NCBI GenBank assembly: GCA_938002655.1
Contig: CALLAC010000018.1
Location: 1-64,000, forward strand
Source: an uncultured Cytophagales bacterium
GTDB taxonomy: Bacteria; Bacteroidota; Bacteroidia; Cytophagales; Thermonemataceae
Direction of reading: 5' to 3'
DNA length: 64,000 nucleotides
This document shows positions 28,958-39,197 of this stretch, piece after piece. Position 1 is the first letter of the stretch, and every line of letters begins with the position of its first letter. The notes beneath the pieces were generated by a model. That model did not search any database. It had not been told where the DNA came from and worked only from the letters and a program-made list of their open reading frames with translations. The translations under genes were made by a program, and so were the position numbers.

Positions 28958-29353
28958 ATGGACATTGCCAAAACTCTTCAAAAAATCGCAGATGAGCTCG
29001 GTGGGAGCTTCACCGAGTATTCGGATAACAACCTAATCATAACCGTTCCTACTAATGATGGTAGGTTTCAGGGTATTACAACTTACATTATTGAACATGA
29101 AGGCAAAAAAGTACTTGAAGTAGCTTCAAGAGTTTGTGATGAAAACTACGAAGGCGTGGATTACAAAAAACTTTTAAAAATGAACCAGGAACTTACTTAC
29201 TCAAAAATTGTAATTTTTGATGGCTTTATTCAACTTGCCGCAGAAGTTTTAGTAGAACATATCAACGAGGTAATCCTGAAAGATATAGTAGAAGAAATTG
29301 GGCGTACAGCCGATAAAATTGAGTTCGAACTCACGGGCAAAGATGTCCATTAA
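28958..29353 (+). CDS. Small YbjN-like protein
   Basis: A 131-residue alpha/beta protein: MDIAKTLQKIADELGG, a strand-rich middle (NNLIITVPTNDGRFQGITTYII) and helical end (FIQLAAEVLVEHINEVILKDIVEEIGRTADK). The pattern resembles the YbjN / type III secretion chaperone-like fold, which is often regulatory or chaperone-like. I cannot be more specific. The ATG at 28958 is chosen because the upstream in-frame stretch is low-complexity Lys/Ile. It ends in a strong terminator at 29373-29406. Confidence 0.6.
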   Translation: MDIAKTLQKIADELGGSFTEYSDNNLIITVPTNDGRFQGITTYIIEHEGKKVLEVASRVCDENYEGVDYKKLLKMNQELTYSKIVIFDGFIQLAAEVLVEHINEVILKDIVEEIGRTADKIEFELTGKDVH

Positions 29354-29372
29354 AGAATGATTGCTTGATAAG

Positions 29373-29406
29373 AGCCTTTTACAAATAGTAAAAGGCTTTT
29401 TGTTTA
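29373..29406 (+). terminator. Rho-independent terminator
   Basis: Perfect 10-bp stem, agccttttac (29373-29382) and gtaaaaggct (29388-29397), 5-base loop, followed by tttttgttt. It closes the YbjN-like gene. Confidence 0.85.
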
Positions 29407-29536
29407 ATTTTTTACTTGAATACTTAAACAAAAAAACACCTTATCGAGTTATCTGCTATGAGAAACGATTTTTTAGTACGCTTTTTGAAAGATTTTGCTC
29501 GAAAATTTGTTATTCTTTTGCTGAATTTTTAGAAAC

Positions 29537-29944
29537 ATGAAAATCAAAGTTTGTCGGAAAGAGCATTTCAACGCCGCACACCGCTTGCACAATCCTACTT
29601 GGGACGAAGCTACCAACCAGAAAATTTTTGGAAAATGCAATAATCAGTATTTTCACGGGCACAACTACGAACTCATTGTGGAGGTGATTGGCGAAATCAA
29701 TCCTGAAACAGGCTACGTAATGGATATGAAAGAACTTTCCGATATTATCCGCAATCACGTAACCGAACGCTTTGACCATAAAAACCTAAACCTTGAAATA
29801 GATGAATTTCGTAACCTTAACCCAACTGCAGAAAATATTGCTGTGGTTATTTGGAATATTTTAAGAAAACAAATCAATCCCCAACACGAACTCAAAATTA
29901 AATTGTATGAAACCGAACGAAACTTCGTTGAATACCCTGCCTGA
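29537..29944 (+). CDS. 6-pyruvoyl-tetrahydropterin synthase family protein, copy 1
   Basis: A 135-residue COG0720 protein. The zinc ligands are a His in EHFNAAHRL and the two in FHGHNYEL. The catalytic Cys is in GKCNNQYFHGHNY, i.e. C-x5-HGH. By published motif classes this spacing marks PTPS-II (tetrahydrobiopterin pathway), while QueD has C-x3-HGH. It also has ERFDHKNLN with the catalytic His and the acidic NPTAENIAVVIW. It precedes folE with almost no gap, so the enzyme and its substrate supplier are co-expressed. A role in queuosine synthesis cannot be excluded. Confidence 0.85.
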   Translation: MKIKVCRKEHFNAAHRLHNPTWDEATNQKIFGKCNNQYFHGHNYELIVEVIGEINPETGYVMDMKELSDIIRNHVTERFDHKNLNLEIDEFRNLNPTAENIAVVIWNILRKQINPQHELKIKLYETERNFVEYPA

Positions 29945-29954
29945 TACTTGGCAA

Positions 29955-30614
29955 ATGATGGAAGAAATAGGTGAAAACCATTTTTCAAGTAATCCAGACA
30001 CACCCCTGCGTGATGATGCTTTTGAAATAGACGACGAACTAAAAATTGAACTCATCGAAAAGCATTTCCGAGAAATTATGCATATCTTGGGTTTAGACCT
30101 CACAGACGATAGCCTTAAAGGTACGCCCCATAGAGTTGCCAAAATGTATGTAAAAGAAATTTTCAGCGGTCTTAATCCTAACAATAAGCCCAGAATTTCC
30201 CTTTTTGAAAATAAGTACGAATATAACCAAATGCTCGTTGAGAAAGATATTATTGTGTATTCGTATTGTGAGCATCATTTTGTACCTATCGTAGGAAAGG
30301 CTCATGTAGCGTACATTTCCAAAGGACAGGTGATAGGTCTTTCGAAGCTCAATCGGATTGTGCAGTATTATGCTCGCCGTCCCCAAGTACAAGAGCGTAT
30401 GACTATGCAGATTGGCAAAGAGTTGCAAGAGACTCTACAAACAGAAGACGTAGCAGTAGTGATTGATGCCAAGCACCTGTGTGTATCTTCGCGTGGAGTG
30501 CAAGATGTTTGCAGTGCCACCATTACAGCATTCTACGAAGGAAAGTTCAAAGAAGAAGCTACTAAAAACGAATTTCTGAAATATCTTTCACTTTCTACCG
30601 AATATGGTATCTAA
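29955..30614 (+). CDS. folE: GTP cyclohydrolase I
   Basis: A GTP cyclohydrolase I of about 219 residues. Zn2+ ligand Cys and His residues lie in YSYCEHHFVP, followed by GKAHVAYI, RRPQVQERMT and KHLCVSSRGVQD (the second Cys ligand). It converts GTP to 7,8-dihydroneopterin triphosphate, the precursor of folate, biopterin and deazaguanine compounds. An earlier in-frame ATG at 29907 would overlap the upstream PTPS gene by 38 bases; I prefer 29955 (MMEEIGENHF), 10 bases after that stop. It ends at a strong terminator. Confidence 0.94.
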   Translation: MMEEIGENHFSSNPDTPLRDDAFEIDDELKIELIEKHFREIMHILGLDLTDDSLKGTPHRVAKMYVKEIFSGLNPNNKPRISLFENKYEYNQMLVEKDIIVYSYCEHHFVPIVGKAHVAYISKGQVIGLSKLNRIVQYYARRPQVQERMTMQIGKELQETLQTEDVAVVIDAKHLCVSSRGVQDVCSATITAFYEGKFKEEATKNEFLKYLSLSTEYGI

Positions 30615-30618
30615 TCTG

Positions 30619-30648
30619 AACCCCTGAAAAATCAGGGGTTTTTCTTTT
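30619..30648 (+). terminator. Rho-independent terminator after folE
   Basis: Stem aacccctga (30619-30627) and tcaggggtt (30632-30640), 4-base loop, then tttctttt. It ends the PTPS-folE message before the second PTPS gene. Confidence 0.85.
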
Positions 30649-30744
30649 GGTAAATTTTTTGTAGCTTTGCACGGCTATTGCGTTTCAGTTTGCAAGCACT
30701 AACCTGTACGCAGTAGTTTTGTTTGGCCCAAAAACTTGCAAAAA

Positions 30745-31173
30745 ATGGTATTTGTTTGCAGAAAAGAGCATTTCAACGCCGCTCATAGGCTTTTTAATCC
30801 CGCTTGGAGCGAAGAGAAAAATGAAGAAGTCTTTGGCATTTGTGCCAATAAATATTTTCATGGACACAACTTCGAGCTAATCGTAATTGTAAAAGGTATT
30901 CCCGACCAAGATACAGGTTGCGTGATTGACCTAAAAAAACTTTCTAAACTTATCCGTAGCGAGGTTATTGAAAAATTAGACCACAAAAATATCAACTTGG
31001 AAGTAGATTTTATGCAAGGCAAAATTCCCAGTTGCGAAAACTTAGTGATTGCTATTTGGGAAATTCTTGCACCCAAAATTTCAGATATTGCCTACGACAA
31101 AAATGCCCGCTTGCATTGTGTTCGTTTGTTTGAAACACAAAACAACTTTGTAGAGTATTATGGCGAAGGATAA
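30745..31173 (+). CDS. 6-pyruvoyl-tetrahydropterin synthase family protein, copy 2
   Basis: A 142-residue paralogue of the 29537 gene with the same zinc site (EHFNAAHRLFNP, YFHGHNFEL) and again C-x5-HGH (GICANKYFHGHNF). The two share CRKEHFNAAHRL and the overall plan but differ through the C-terminal half, so this is an old duplication. It has its own start after the folE terminator, with a -7 element TAGCTTTG at 30662-30669 some 75 bases upstream. The ATG at 30745 is used; an in-frame TTG lies 9 bases before. Its 3' end overlaps the convergent kinase gene by 16 bases. Confidence 0.82.
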   Translation: MVFVCRKEHFNAAHRLFNPAWSEEKNEEVFGICANKYFHGHNFELIVIVKGIPDQDTGCVIDLKKLSKLIRSEVIEKLDHKNINLEVDFMQGKIPSCENLVIAIWEILAPKISDIAYDKNARLHCVRLFETQNNFVEYYGEG

Positions 31174-32024
31174 GTATTCTTGCTAATGTGGTAGTTTATT
31201 AAGCCTTCCATAGGGCTTTTGATAATTTTACCGAGTTTCCAACCTCGCTTTTGCAGACATTTTTGCAATAAATGCTCAAATACAACTGCGATAGAACCAA
31301 CAAAATGAATAGGCAAATGCTCTACCAAAGGTAATTTGCCAACATATTTGCCAAGAAAATCTTCAAAACCTTTGTAGAGCAAGTTTTCTATGAAAGGATG
31401 TTTGGCATTTTGCAGAGCAAATGGAGCAAAAGAGGCAAAATAGCGATTAGGAAAGGGATTTTGGTAAGCATTTTCCAAAACTTCTGCAACATCAATCAGA
31501 TAAGTTTCTTTCAGGGCTTTATACAAATCTGCGGGCATTTCTTGATGCAAAAAGGCTTTGAGTAATTTTTTGCCAATATAGCCGCCACTGCCTTCGTCAC
31601 CGAGCCAAAAACCTAAATTGATAGGCTGAGCCGTTATCTCTGAGCCGTTAAATACGCAAGCATTAGAACCTGTGCCCAGAATACAAGCTATGCCTTGGGT
31701 ATTTCCACATAAAGCTCTTGCCGCCGCCAGTAAGTCGTGCCCTACTGAGATTTGAGCATTCGGAAAAACTTTGTGTAAGGCCGAAGCCACTACTTGCTTT
31801 TTTTCATCAGTAGAGCAACCTGCTCCATAAAAAAATATTTGTGCAACTTTCCGTTCGCTTACGCGTGGGGCAACATTTGCCCAAATTTCTTCTATGATTT
31901 GTTCGCTTGTCCAGAAATAAGGATTGATGCCTATGCTTTGAAATTGCTCTTGCAGCTGCTTGTTGCTATTTAGCACTGCCCAATCTGTTTTTGAAGAGCC
32001 GCTATCGGCAATAAGATAAATCAT
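31158..32024 (-). CDS. BadF/BadG-type ATPase, probable N-acetylglucosamine kinase
   Basis: A 288-residue actin-fold sugar kinase. It has the phosphate-1 loop ADSGSSKTDWAVL at residues 6-18, VGHDLLAAARALCGN, the phosphate-2 region IACILGTGSNACVFNG, and GFWLGDEGSGGYIGKKLL. This set is typical of the BadF/BadG family members annotated as GlcNAc kinases in Bacteroidota, which phosphorylate amino sugars recovered from cell wall. The substrate is inferred. It lies on the opposite strand within the pterin island and is probably unrelated to it. Confidence 0.78.
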   Translation of the reverse strand: MIYLIADSGSSKTDWAVLNSNKQLQEQFQSIGINPYFWTSEQIIEEIWANVAPRVSERKVAQIFFYGAGCSTDEKKQVVASALHKVFPNAQISVGHDLLAAARALCGNTQGIACILGTGSNACVFNGSEITAQPINLGFWLGDEGSGGYIGKKLLKAFLHQEMPADLYKALKETYLIDVAEVLENAYQNPFPNRYFASFAPFALQNAKHPFIENLLYKGFEDFLGKYVGKLPLVEHLPIHFVGSIAVVFEHLLQKCLQKRGWKLGKIIKSPMEGLINYHISKNTYPSP

Positions 32025-32065
32025 TGTACGTTATGATAAAAATCAGTAGGTTTTTTGCGTGAAAA

Positions 32066-32096
32066 TTTGCATTTTTCCGTGAAAATAGTATATTTG
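32066..32096 (+). promoter_or_regulatory. Bacteroidota promoter, TTTG-N19-TATATTTG
   Basis: TTTG at 32066-32069 and TATATTTG at 32089-32096, 19 bases apart, match the consensus exactly and lie 36 bases before the phenylalanine hydroxylase ATG. Confidence 0.72.
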
Positions 32097-32131
32097 TAGT
32101 TCCGAAACAACGTTCATTATTAAAATTTTGT

Positions 32132-32893
32132 ATGATTATGCTTTCTCAAATGCGTCAAGAATACGAAAAGTACACCGAAGAAGATTTTGAGGTGTGGAAA
32201 ATTCTTTTTGAAAGGCAAATGAAAAACTTGCCGGGCAAAGCTACCCAAGAATATTTAGACGGCATAGAGCGTGTAGGTTTTGTTGCTGACCGAATCCCCA
32301 ATTTTGATGAAGTGAATGAAAGGCTCAAAAAGTACACAGGTTGGCGAATTTATGTAGTACCTGGGCTTCTGCCCAACAAAGAATTTTTTGAACTGATGAA
32401 AGACGGCAATTTTTGTGCTACCACTTGGCTTCGTAAAAAAAGCCAATTAGATTACCTGCAAGAGCCTGATATGTTTCACGACGTATTTGGGCACGTGCCA
32501 CTACTTACCAACCAAGATTTATGCAACTTTTTGGTAGATTTGAGCAAAATCGCTTTGCAATACATTGAAAGTGAAATTGCTATTGAACTCATTGCTCGCT
32601 TGTATTGGTACACCGTAGAGTTTGGTCTTATCAACGAACCGCAAGGTTTGCGAATTTACGGAGCAGGTATTCTTTCATCAAGGGGCGAATCTGATTATTC
32701 TTTGTTCAGCGATATACCGCAACGCGTTCCGTTTAATGTAGCTGAAATTTTAGACACTCCCTACATCAAAGACCGCTATCAATCTAAATACTTTGTGATA
32801 GATTCTTTTGAGCAGTTGTATTCATCGGTGCCTGAAATAGCTCGTTTAGTAGGCAAAGCTGTTACTGAAAATTGGGAAGTTGTAATTTCTTAA
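32132..32893 (+). CDS. phhA: Phenylalanine-4-hydroxylase
   Basis: A 253-residue pterin-dependent aromatic amino acid hydroxylase. The Fe(II) ligands are His116 and His121 in DMFHDVFGHVPLL and Glu163 in YTVEFGL. GLINEPQGLRIYGAGILSS forms the substrate and pterin side of the pocket. It hydroxylates phenylalanine to tyrosine with O2 and a tetrahydropterin. There is no N-terminal ACT regulatory domain, as usual in bacteria. It has its own consensus promoter. Lying 1 kb from folE and two PTPS-II genes, it is the likely consumer of the pterin they make. Confidence 0.95.
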   Translation: MIMLSQMRQEYEKYTEEDFEVWKILFERQMKNLPGKATQEYLDGIERVGFVADRIPNFDEVNERLKKYTGWRIYVVPGLLPNKEFFELMKDGNFCATTWLRKKSQLDYLQEPDMFHDVFGHVPLLTNQDLCNFLVDLSKIALQYIESEIAIELIARLYWYTVEFGLINEPQGLRIYGAGILSSRGESDYSLFSDIPQRVPFNVAEILDTPYIKDRYQSKYFVIDSFEQLYSSVPEIARLVGKAVTENWEVVIS

Positions 32894-32965
32894 TTTATAC
32901 CCCAAAAGGCAAAATGTTGTAGCTTTGGATTTTCTGTTTTATATTTGCAGAAAGAATGCAAATCA

Positions 32966-34204
32966 ATGGAGAACGCTTGTGTCTTTGAATTTGCGAACGG
33001 CATTCGCTTTGTGCATAAACAAGTACCTTATATTCGAGCTAGCTATGTAGGTTTTGTATTAGATGTGGGGAGCCGCAATGAAACTGCTCAGCAAGCAGGT
33101 CTAGCTCATTTTTGGGAACATCTGGCTTTCAAAGGTACACGCAGACGCTCTGCAAGGCAAATCATCAATACACTAGAAAACGTAGGTGGCGAACTCAATG
33201 CCTATACTACCAAAGAAAAAATCTGCTTCTATGCCACTTGCCTCGATAAACACTACGAAAAAGCAATCAATTTACTTACCGATATTACTTTTAACTCTAT
33301 TTTTCCCGAAAGGCAAATAGAAGTAGAGCGTGGGGTTATTTTAGAAGAAATCGCTATGTACAAAGACTCACCCGAAGAATCGTTGCAAGATGATTTTGAC
33401 GCAATTCTCTTTGGTTCGCACCCTTTAGGGCATAATATCTTAGGAGAGCCTGAAACCGTTGCCTGTTTTCATAAGCACGATTTTGAAGAATTCTTCCGTG
33501 CCAACGCCGATACTTCCAAAATTGTGCTGGCTTCTATCAGCAATCTGCCTTTTGCCAAAGCCCTTCCTATTGCTGAAAAATATTTGAAAGCTATTCCTAC
33601 ACTGAAAGCTACGCACAAAAGAGTGCATTTCAGGCATTACCAAGCCTCACAGAAAACTATCTACAAACCTATTTCGCAAGCACATCACGCTATGGGTTGT
33701 ACAGCGTATTCGCTCAACGATAAAAAAAGAGTACCTTTTTTTATGCTTAACAACATCTTGGGCGGTCCTTCTATGAATACTCGGCTCAATATGGCTCTAC
33801 GTGAAAAAAATGGCTTGGTTTATGGTATAGAAGCTTCATACATTCCTTATACCGATACAGGCGAATGGGGAATCTACTTTGCTACCGACCTGAAAAATCT
33901 TGCAAAAGCTCAAAGACTTATTTACAAAGAAATCCGAAAACTCAAAGAACAGAAATTAAGCTACTTACAACTGCATACTGCCAAACAGCAACTCATAGGG
34001 CAAATAGCTATTGCAGAAGAAAACTACATGAATCTGATGCTGGGGCTAGGGAAAAGCCTTCTCGATACAGGTGAAATTGAAAGTTTGCAAGAAATTTTCA
34101 AAAAAATTGAAGCAATTTCTGCCGAAGATATTTGGGAAGTTGCCAATGAAATCTTTGACGAAAGTCGATTTTCTACGCTTACTTACTTACCTGAAAACGA
34201 ATGA
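32966..34204 (+). CDS. M16-family zinc peptidase
   Basis: A 412-residue insulinase-type protease. The inverted zinc motif HxxEH is present as HFWEH (residues 48-52), and the distal Glu ligand lies in VERGVILEEIAMYKDSPEE. The C-terminal M16 domain shows MALREKNGLVYGIEASY. There is no signal peptide, so it is probably cytosolic, like processing-peptidase homologues that degrade peptides. A -7 element TATATTTG at 32940-32947 lies 18 bases upstream of the chosen ATG (MENACV). The stop overlaps the next ATG (ATGA), so the downstream pair is coupled to it. Confidence 0.9.
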   Translation: MENACVFEFANGIRFVHKQVPYIRASYVGFVLDVGSRNETAQQAGLAHFWEHLAFKGTRRRSARQIINTLENVGGELNAYTTKEKICFYATCLDKHYEKAINLLTDITFNSIFPERQIEVERGVILEEIAMYKDSPEESLQDDFDAILFGSHPLGHNILGEPETVACFHKHDFEEFFRANADTSKIVLASISNLPFAKALPIAEKYLKAIPTLKATHKRVHFRHYQASQKTIYKPISQAHHAMGCTAYSLNDKKRVPFFMLNNILGGPSMNTRLNMALREKNGLVYGIEASYIPYTDTGEWGIYFATDLKNLAKAQRLIYKEIRKLKEQKLSYLQLHTAKQQLIGQIAIAEENYMNLMLGLGKSLLDTGEIESLQEIFKKIEAISAEDIWEVANEIFDESRFSTLTYLPENE

Positions 34205-34590
34205 AGAAAATCATTTTCATTACTTTGCTACTAGTTTGGTTGCCTTTTGCCTTACTTACCGATGTTTTCCCTTTTTTACGTTTCGGAATGTTTGCCGAGC
34301 CTGTAATTTTGGCAAAACAAGAACTATTTGAACTTTACACCCTTGAAAGCGGAAAACTTCGCAAATTCAATACCTATCTGTGGGGGATTGATGAAGGCGT
34401 TTTTCATTATCTTGTCCGCAAATACTATTACCAAAACCGAATGAATGAATTTTGGGAAAAAATCTGTATCACACACCGAAAACTTTATCCCGATAGTTTA
34501 CCGCAAGTTTGGGAACTTTATCAAATTTCCTTCACGAGTGGAACAAAAGAAAAAAAACGCATAGCTACGTATGCCGAATGTAAGCCTTAA
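34201..34590 (+). CDS. Hypothetical protein with N-terminal membrane segment
   Basis: A 129-residue protein with one hydrophobic N-terminal segment (KKIIFITLLLVWLPFALLTDV), which is a signal anchor, followed by a soluble aromatic-rich domain (YLWGIDEGVFHYLVRKYYY). I do not recognise the family. It overlaps the protease stop by 4 bases and its own 3' end overlaps the next gene by 20 bases, so all three are translated from one message. The obligate pairing with the HTTM-like protein suggests they act together. Confidence 0.65.
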   Translation: MKKIIFITLLLVWLPFALLTDVFPFLRFGMFAEPVILAKQELFELYTLESGKLRKFNTYLWGIDEGVFHYLVRKYYYQNRMNEFWEKICITHRKLYPDSLPQVWELYQISFTSGTKEKKRIATYAECKP

Positions 34591-35671
34591 ATGGAAATTG
34601 CTTGCGGCTATATTTCTAATAGAAATCTGGGCTGTAGCTATTTTTTATGGCTATTTCCGTAAGGAAATTATGGCACTCTATCAGGGTAAAGAAAGCGTTT
34701 GGGCGGGTGTGGTAGAAATCTTGTATCCTCGTTTTTTTACTGAAAAGTATCGTTTTTCTATAGATTTTTTTCTGCAAAAAGGAGAGCAAGTTTTATGGCG
34801 TGTAGTAGCTATCAGTTGGATAGCTGTAGGAATATACTTTTGGGGTCTTAAAAAAGATGTTTTTGAAAGGTTTTGGCAAATAAATACTTCATATCACAGA
34901 GTAAGGTTTTTGCAAATTTTCTTGTTAGCTGGTTGGCTCTACGAAAGTTTGACTTGGTATAAAAGTTTGCTTCGGCTTTCGCAAGCAAGCGTTTTTTACG
35001 AGCCACATTTATTGTTCAAGTATTTACCTTTCCCTTCGCAAGCACTTATTTTTTGGAGTTTTGCAGTGCTATATGCTTTTGGGCTTTTGAGTTTTTTACC
35101 TAAATATGGTAGTATTTTTTGGTTTTTAACTAGCGTGCAGTTAGTTGTTTTTCAGGCTTTTTTGTATGGTTTTGGTAAATTAGACCATACTTATGCTACT
35201 TGGACATACACTAGCCTTCTGCTTGGTTTTCTTCTGTATGAAGCTGAAAAAGCTAAAAAAGGAAATTGGGTAAATGCTTGGGCTCTAAAACTTATGCAAG
35301 TGGTAGTAGCTTCGGTATATTTGCAGGTAGCCTTAGAAAAATTGCTAACTTCAGGTTTGCGATGGTTTGCTCCCGAAACCATGCAAATGCATTTGCTTTC
35401 ACACCCCACAGCTTTGGGACTATGGGTAGCTCAATATCCAATTTTGTGTACTTCTTTGAGTGTGATTGCTTTGGTATGGCAACTCTCTTTTGTACTGATT
35501 TTATTTTTCCCACCCCTAAAAATACCTATTCTGCTTGGTGGTGTGCTTTTTCATACCTTTACTTTTATCTTGATGAATGTTGGAGGTTTTCCTTCGTATT
35601 GGTTTTTGGTGTATGTGATTTGGTTTTTAGAATTAAAAAAACTTCCCGAATTTGACCTTGGGGAAGTTTAG
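34571..35671 (+). CDS. Multi-pass membrane protein, HTTM-like
   Basis: A 366-residue protein with about eight or nine hydrophobic helices. The second half (about 210-355) has the feel of the HTTM domain, known from vitamin K-dependent gamma-carboxylase relatives: Gln/Leu-rich VYLQVALEKLLTSGLRWF, then GVLFHTFTFILMNVGGFPSYW with a conserved-looking His. This is a family-level resemblance only, and I claim no carboxylase activity. It overlaps the upstream hypothetical gene by 20 bases. Its last codons form the stem of the katG terminator on the other strand. Confidence 0.6.
   Translation: MPNVSLKWKLLAAIFLIEIWAVAIFYGYFRKEIMALYQGKESVWAGVVEILYPRFFTEKYRFSIDFFLQKGEQVLWRVVAISWIAVGIYFWGLKKDVFERFWQINTSYHRVRFLQIFLLAGWLYESLTWYKSLLRLSQASVFYEPHLLFKYLPFPSQALIFWSFAVLYAFGLLSFLPKYGSIFWFLTSVQLVVFQAFLYGFGKLDHTYATWTYTSLLLGFLLYEAEKAKKGNWVNAWALKLMQVVVASVYLQVALEKLLTSGLRWFAPETMQMHLLSHPTALGLWVAQYPILCTSLSVIALVWQLSFVLILFFPPLKIPILLGGVLFHTFTFILMNVGGFPSYWFLVYVIWFLELKKLPEFDLGEV
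35631..35669 (-). terminator. katG terminator inside the 3' end of the convergent gene
   Basis: On the minus strand a 9-bp stem (aaacttccc at 35661-35669, gggaagttt at 35639-35647) with a 13-base loop is followed by a run of T (complement of 35635-35641). It lies 17 bases past the katG stop and wholly within the HTTM-like CDS. Confidence 0.75.
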
Positions 35672-35685
35672 AAGTTTAACTGAAA

Positions 35686-37914
<2,229 letters not shown>

Positions 37915-37946
37915 TCAAAGTTGCGTAAAAAAAAATTATTAAGCGA

Positions 37947-37983
37947 AACGATAATTTCTATGAATTACATAGAAAAAATCTAT
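37947..37983 (-). promoter_or_regulatory. OxyR-like operator upstream of katG
   Basis: On the minus strand the order is ATAG-N7-CTAT-N7-ATAG-N7-CGTT. Three of the four OxyR tetranucleotides are exact with exact 7-base spacing (37980-37983, 37969-37972, 37958-37961 on the plus strand read CTAT, ATAG, CTAT). The fourth is degenerate. The centre is also an 8-5-8 inverted repeat, tttctatg / catagaaa. It lies just upstream of the presumed -33 region, as for an activator. Confidence 0.6.
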
Positions 37984-37996
37984 TTTATCACAAAGC

Positions 37997-39097
37997 TCAT
38001 AGATGAACCTCTGGTAGCTTTTGCAGTTCTTTTCCTCTATTTCCATTGATTTTCCCTATCCATTGCCTTACCCCTTTATAGCCATTGCTTTCAAAGAGTA
38101 GTTCTTGCGAAAAAGGCAAAGCAAAGGTTTCAGGCAAGGTATTTACCCCTCCTGCGGGAATTTTAGCTTTATGCAAAACCTCTAATAGCTTTTCTTTTTG
38201 CCATTGGGCAATTTTTTCTTGTAAAATAGGAAGAAGTTTTTGGGCATTTTTTACACGTTGAGCATTGGTAGCGAAATTTTCATTTTCAGCCATTTCGGAA
38301 ATACCCAAAATTTTGCAGAGCTGGGCAAATTGCTTATCGGTGCCTACGGCAAGGGTGATGAATTTTTCATCTTGGGTAGTGAAAATAGTACCGTATGGTA
38401 CAATATTAGGGTGCTGACTGCCCATTCGTTGGGGGATATGTCCTGCATTGAGCCAATTACTTGCCTGATTGACCAGTGCTGAAATGGCTGAATCAAACAA
38501 ACTTACTTCTACATAACTTCCCTCGCCTGTACGTTCTCGGTGCAATAATGCCATTAAAACTCCTTCTTTGAGCTGATGCCCTGCAAGTACATCAATCAGG
38601 GCTACGGGCATTTTGGTAGGTGGGCTATTGGGTTCGCCATTCATATACATAAAACCTGCTTCTGCTTGAATTATGGCATCATAGCCTACTTTATCGTAAG
38701 CATTGCCGTAACCCGTGATATGTCCGTAAATAATGGTAGGATTGATTTTTTGCAAATCTGCATACGAAACCCCTAACTTTTCGGCATCGCCGGGCTTATA
38801 ACTGGCTATTACAATATCGGCACTTTTTACTAATTCATACAATTTTTTGAGTTCTTCGGGGTTTTGTAAGTTCAAAAATATGCTCGTTTTGCCCCAATTT
38901 ACTGAGGCAAAATATGCCGAAATACCGTTTCGGGCTTGTTCATTTTTTACTAACCACGAACGCGTAGTATCGCCACCTGTGGCAGGATTTTCAATTTTAA
39001 TAACCTCTGCTCCCAATTCTGCCAGAAACTGCCCTACGCTGGGTCCTGCAAGTACCGAAGCCAGTTCAATCACTTTACAATTTTCTAGTAAAAGCAT
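37997..39097 (-). CDS. CaiB/BaiF family (class III) CoA-transferase
   Basis: A 366-residue class III CoA-transferase. It starts with LENCKVIELASVLAGPSVGQFLAELGAEVIKIE, has DIVIASYKPGDAEKLG, and the catalytic Asp in MPVALIDVLAGHQ. It moves CoA between organic acids through an aspartyl-CoA anhydride; substrates cannot be read from sequence. It is a single gene, transcribed toward katG with a 100-base gap that holds the katG control region, so readthrough into katG is possible. Confidence 0.88.
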   Translation of the reverse strand: MLLLENCKVIELASVLAGPSVGQFLAELGAEVIKIENPATGGDTTRSWLVKNEQARNGISAYFASVNWGKTSIFLNLQNPEELKKLYELVKSADIVIASYKPGDAEKLGVSYADLQKINPTIIYGHITGYGNAYDKVGYDAIIQAEAGFMYMNGEPNSPPTKMPVALIDVLAGHQLKEGVLMALLHRERTGEGSYVEVSLFDSAISALVNQASNWLNAGHIPQRMGSQHPNIVPYGTIFTTQDEKFITLAVGTDKQFAQLCKILGISEMAENENFATNAQRVKNAQKLLPILQEKIAQWQKEKLLEVLHKAKIPAGGVNTLPETFALPFSQELLFESNGYKGVRQWIGKINGNRGKELQKLPEVHL

Positions 39098-39197
39098 TTT
39101 TTTTGATTTTTAGGGTATAAAAATAAAGTTTTAGCCTCAAAAACTTTGGATTTTTCTTGTAAAAATCCTTTATTACTTGCTCAAAACCACCAAAATT

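Noticed and set aside
29907-29954. A longer FolE start at ATG 29907
   Set aside because: It would overlap the PTPS gene by 38 bases and add a 16-residue Asn/Thr-rich segment not typical of FolE. The ATG at 29955 is simpler, though not excluded.
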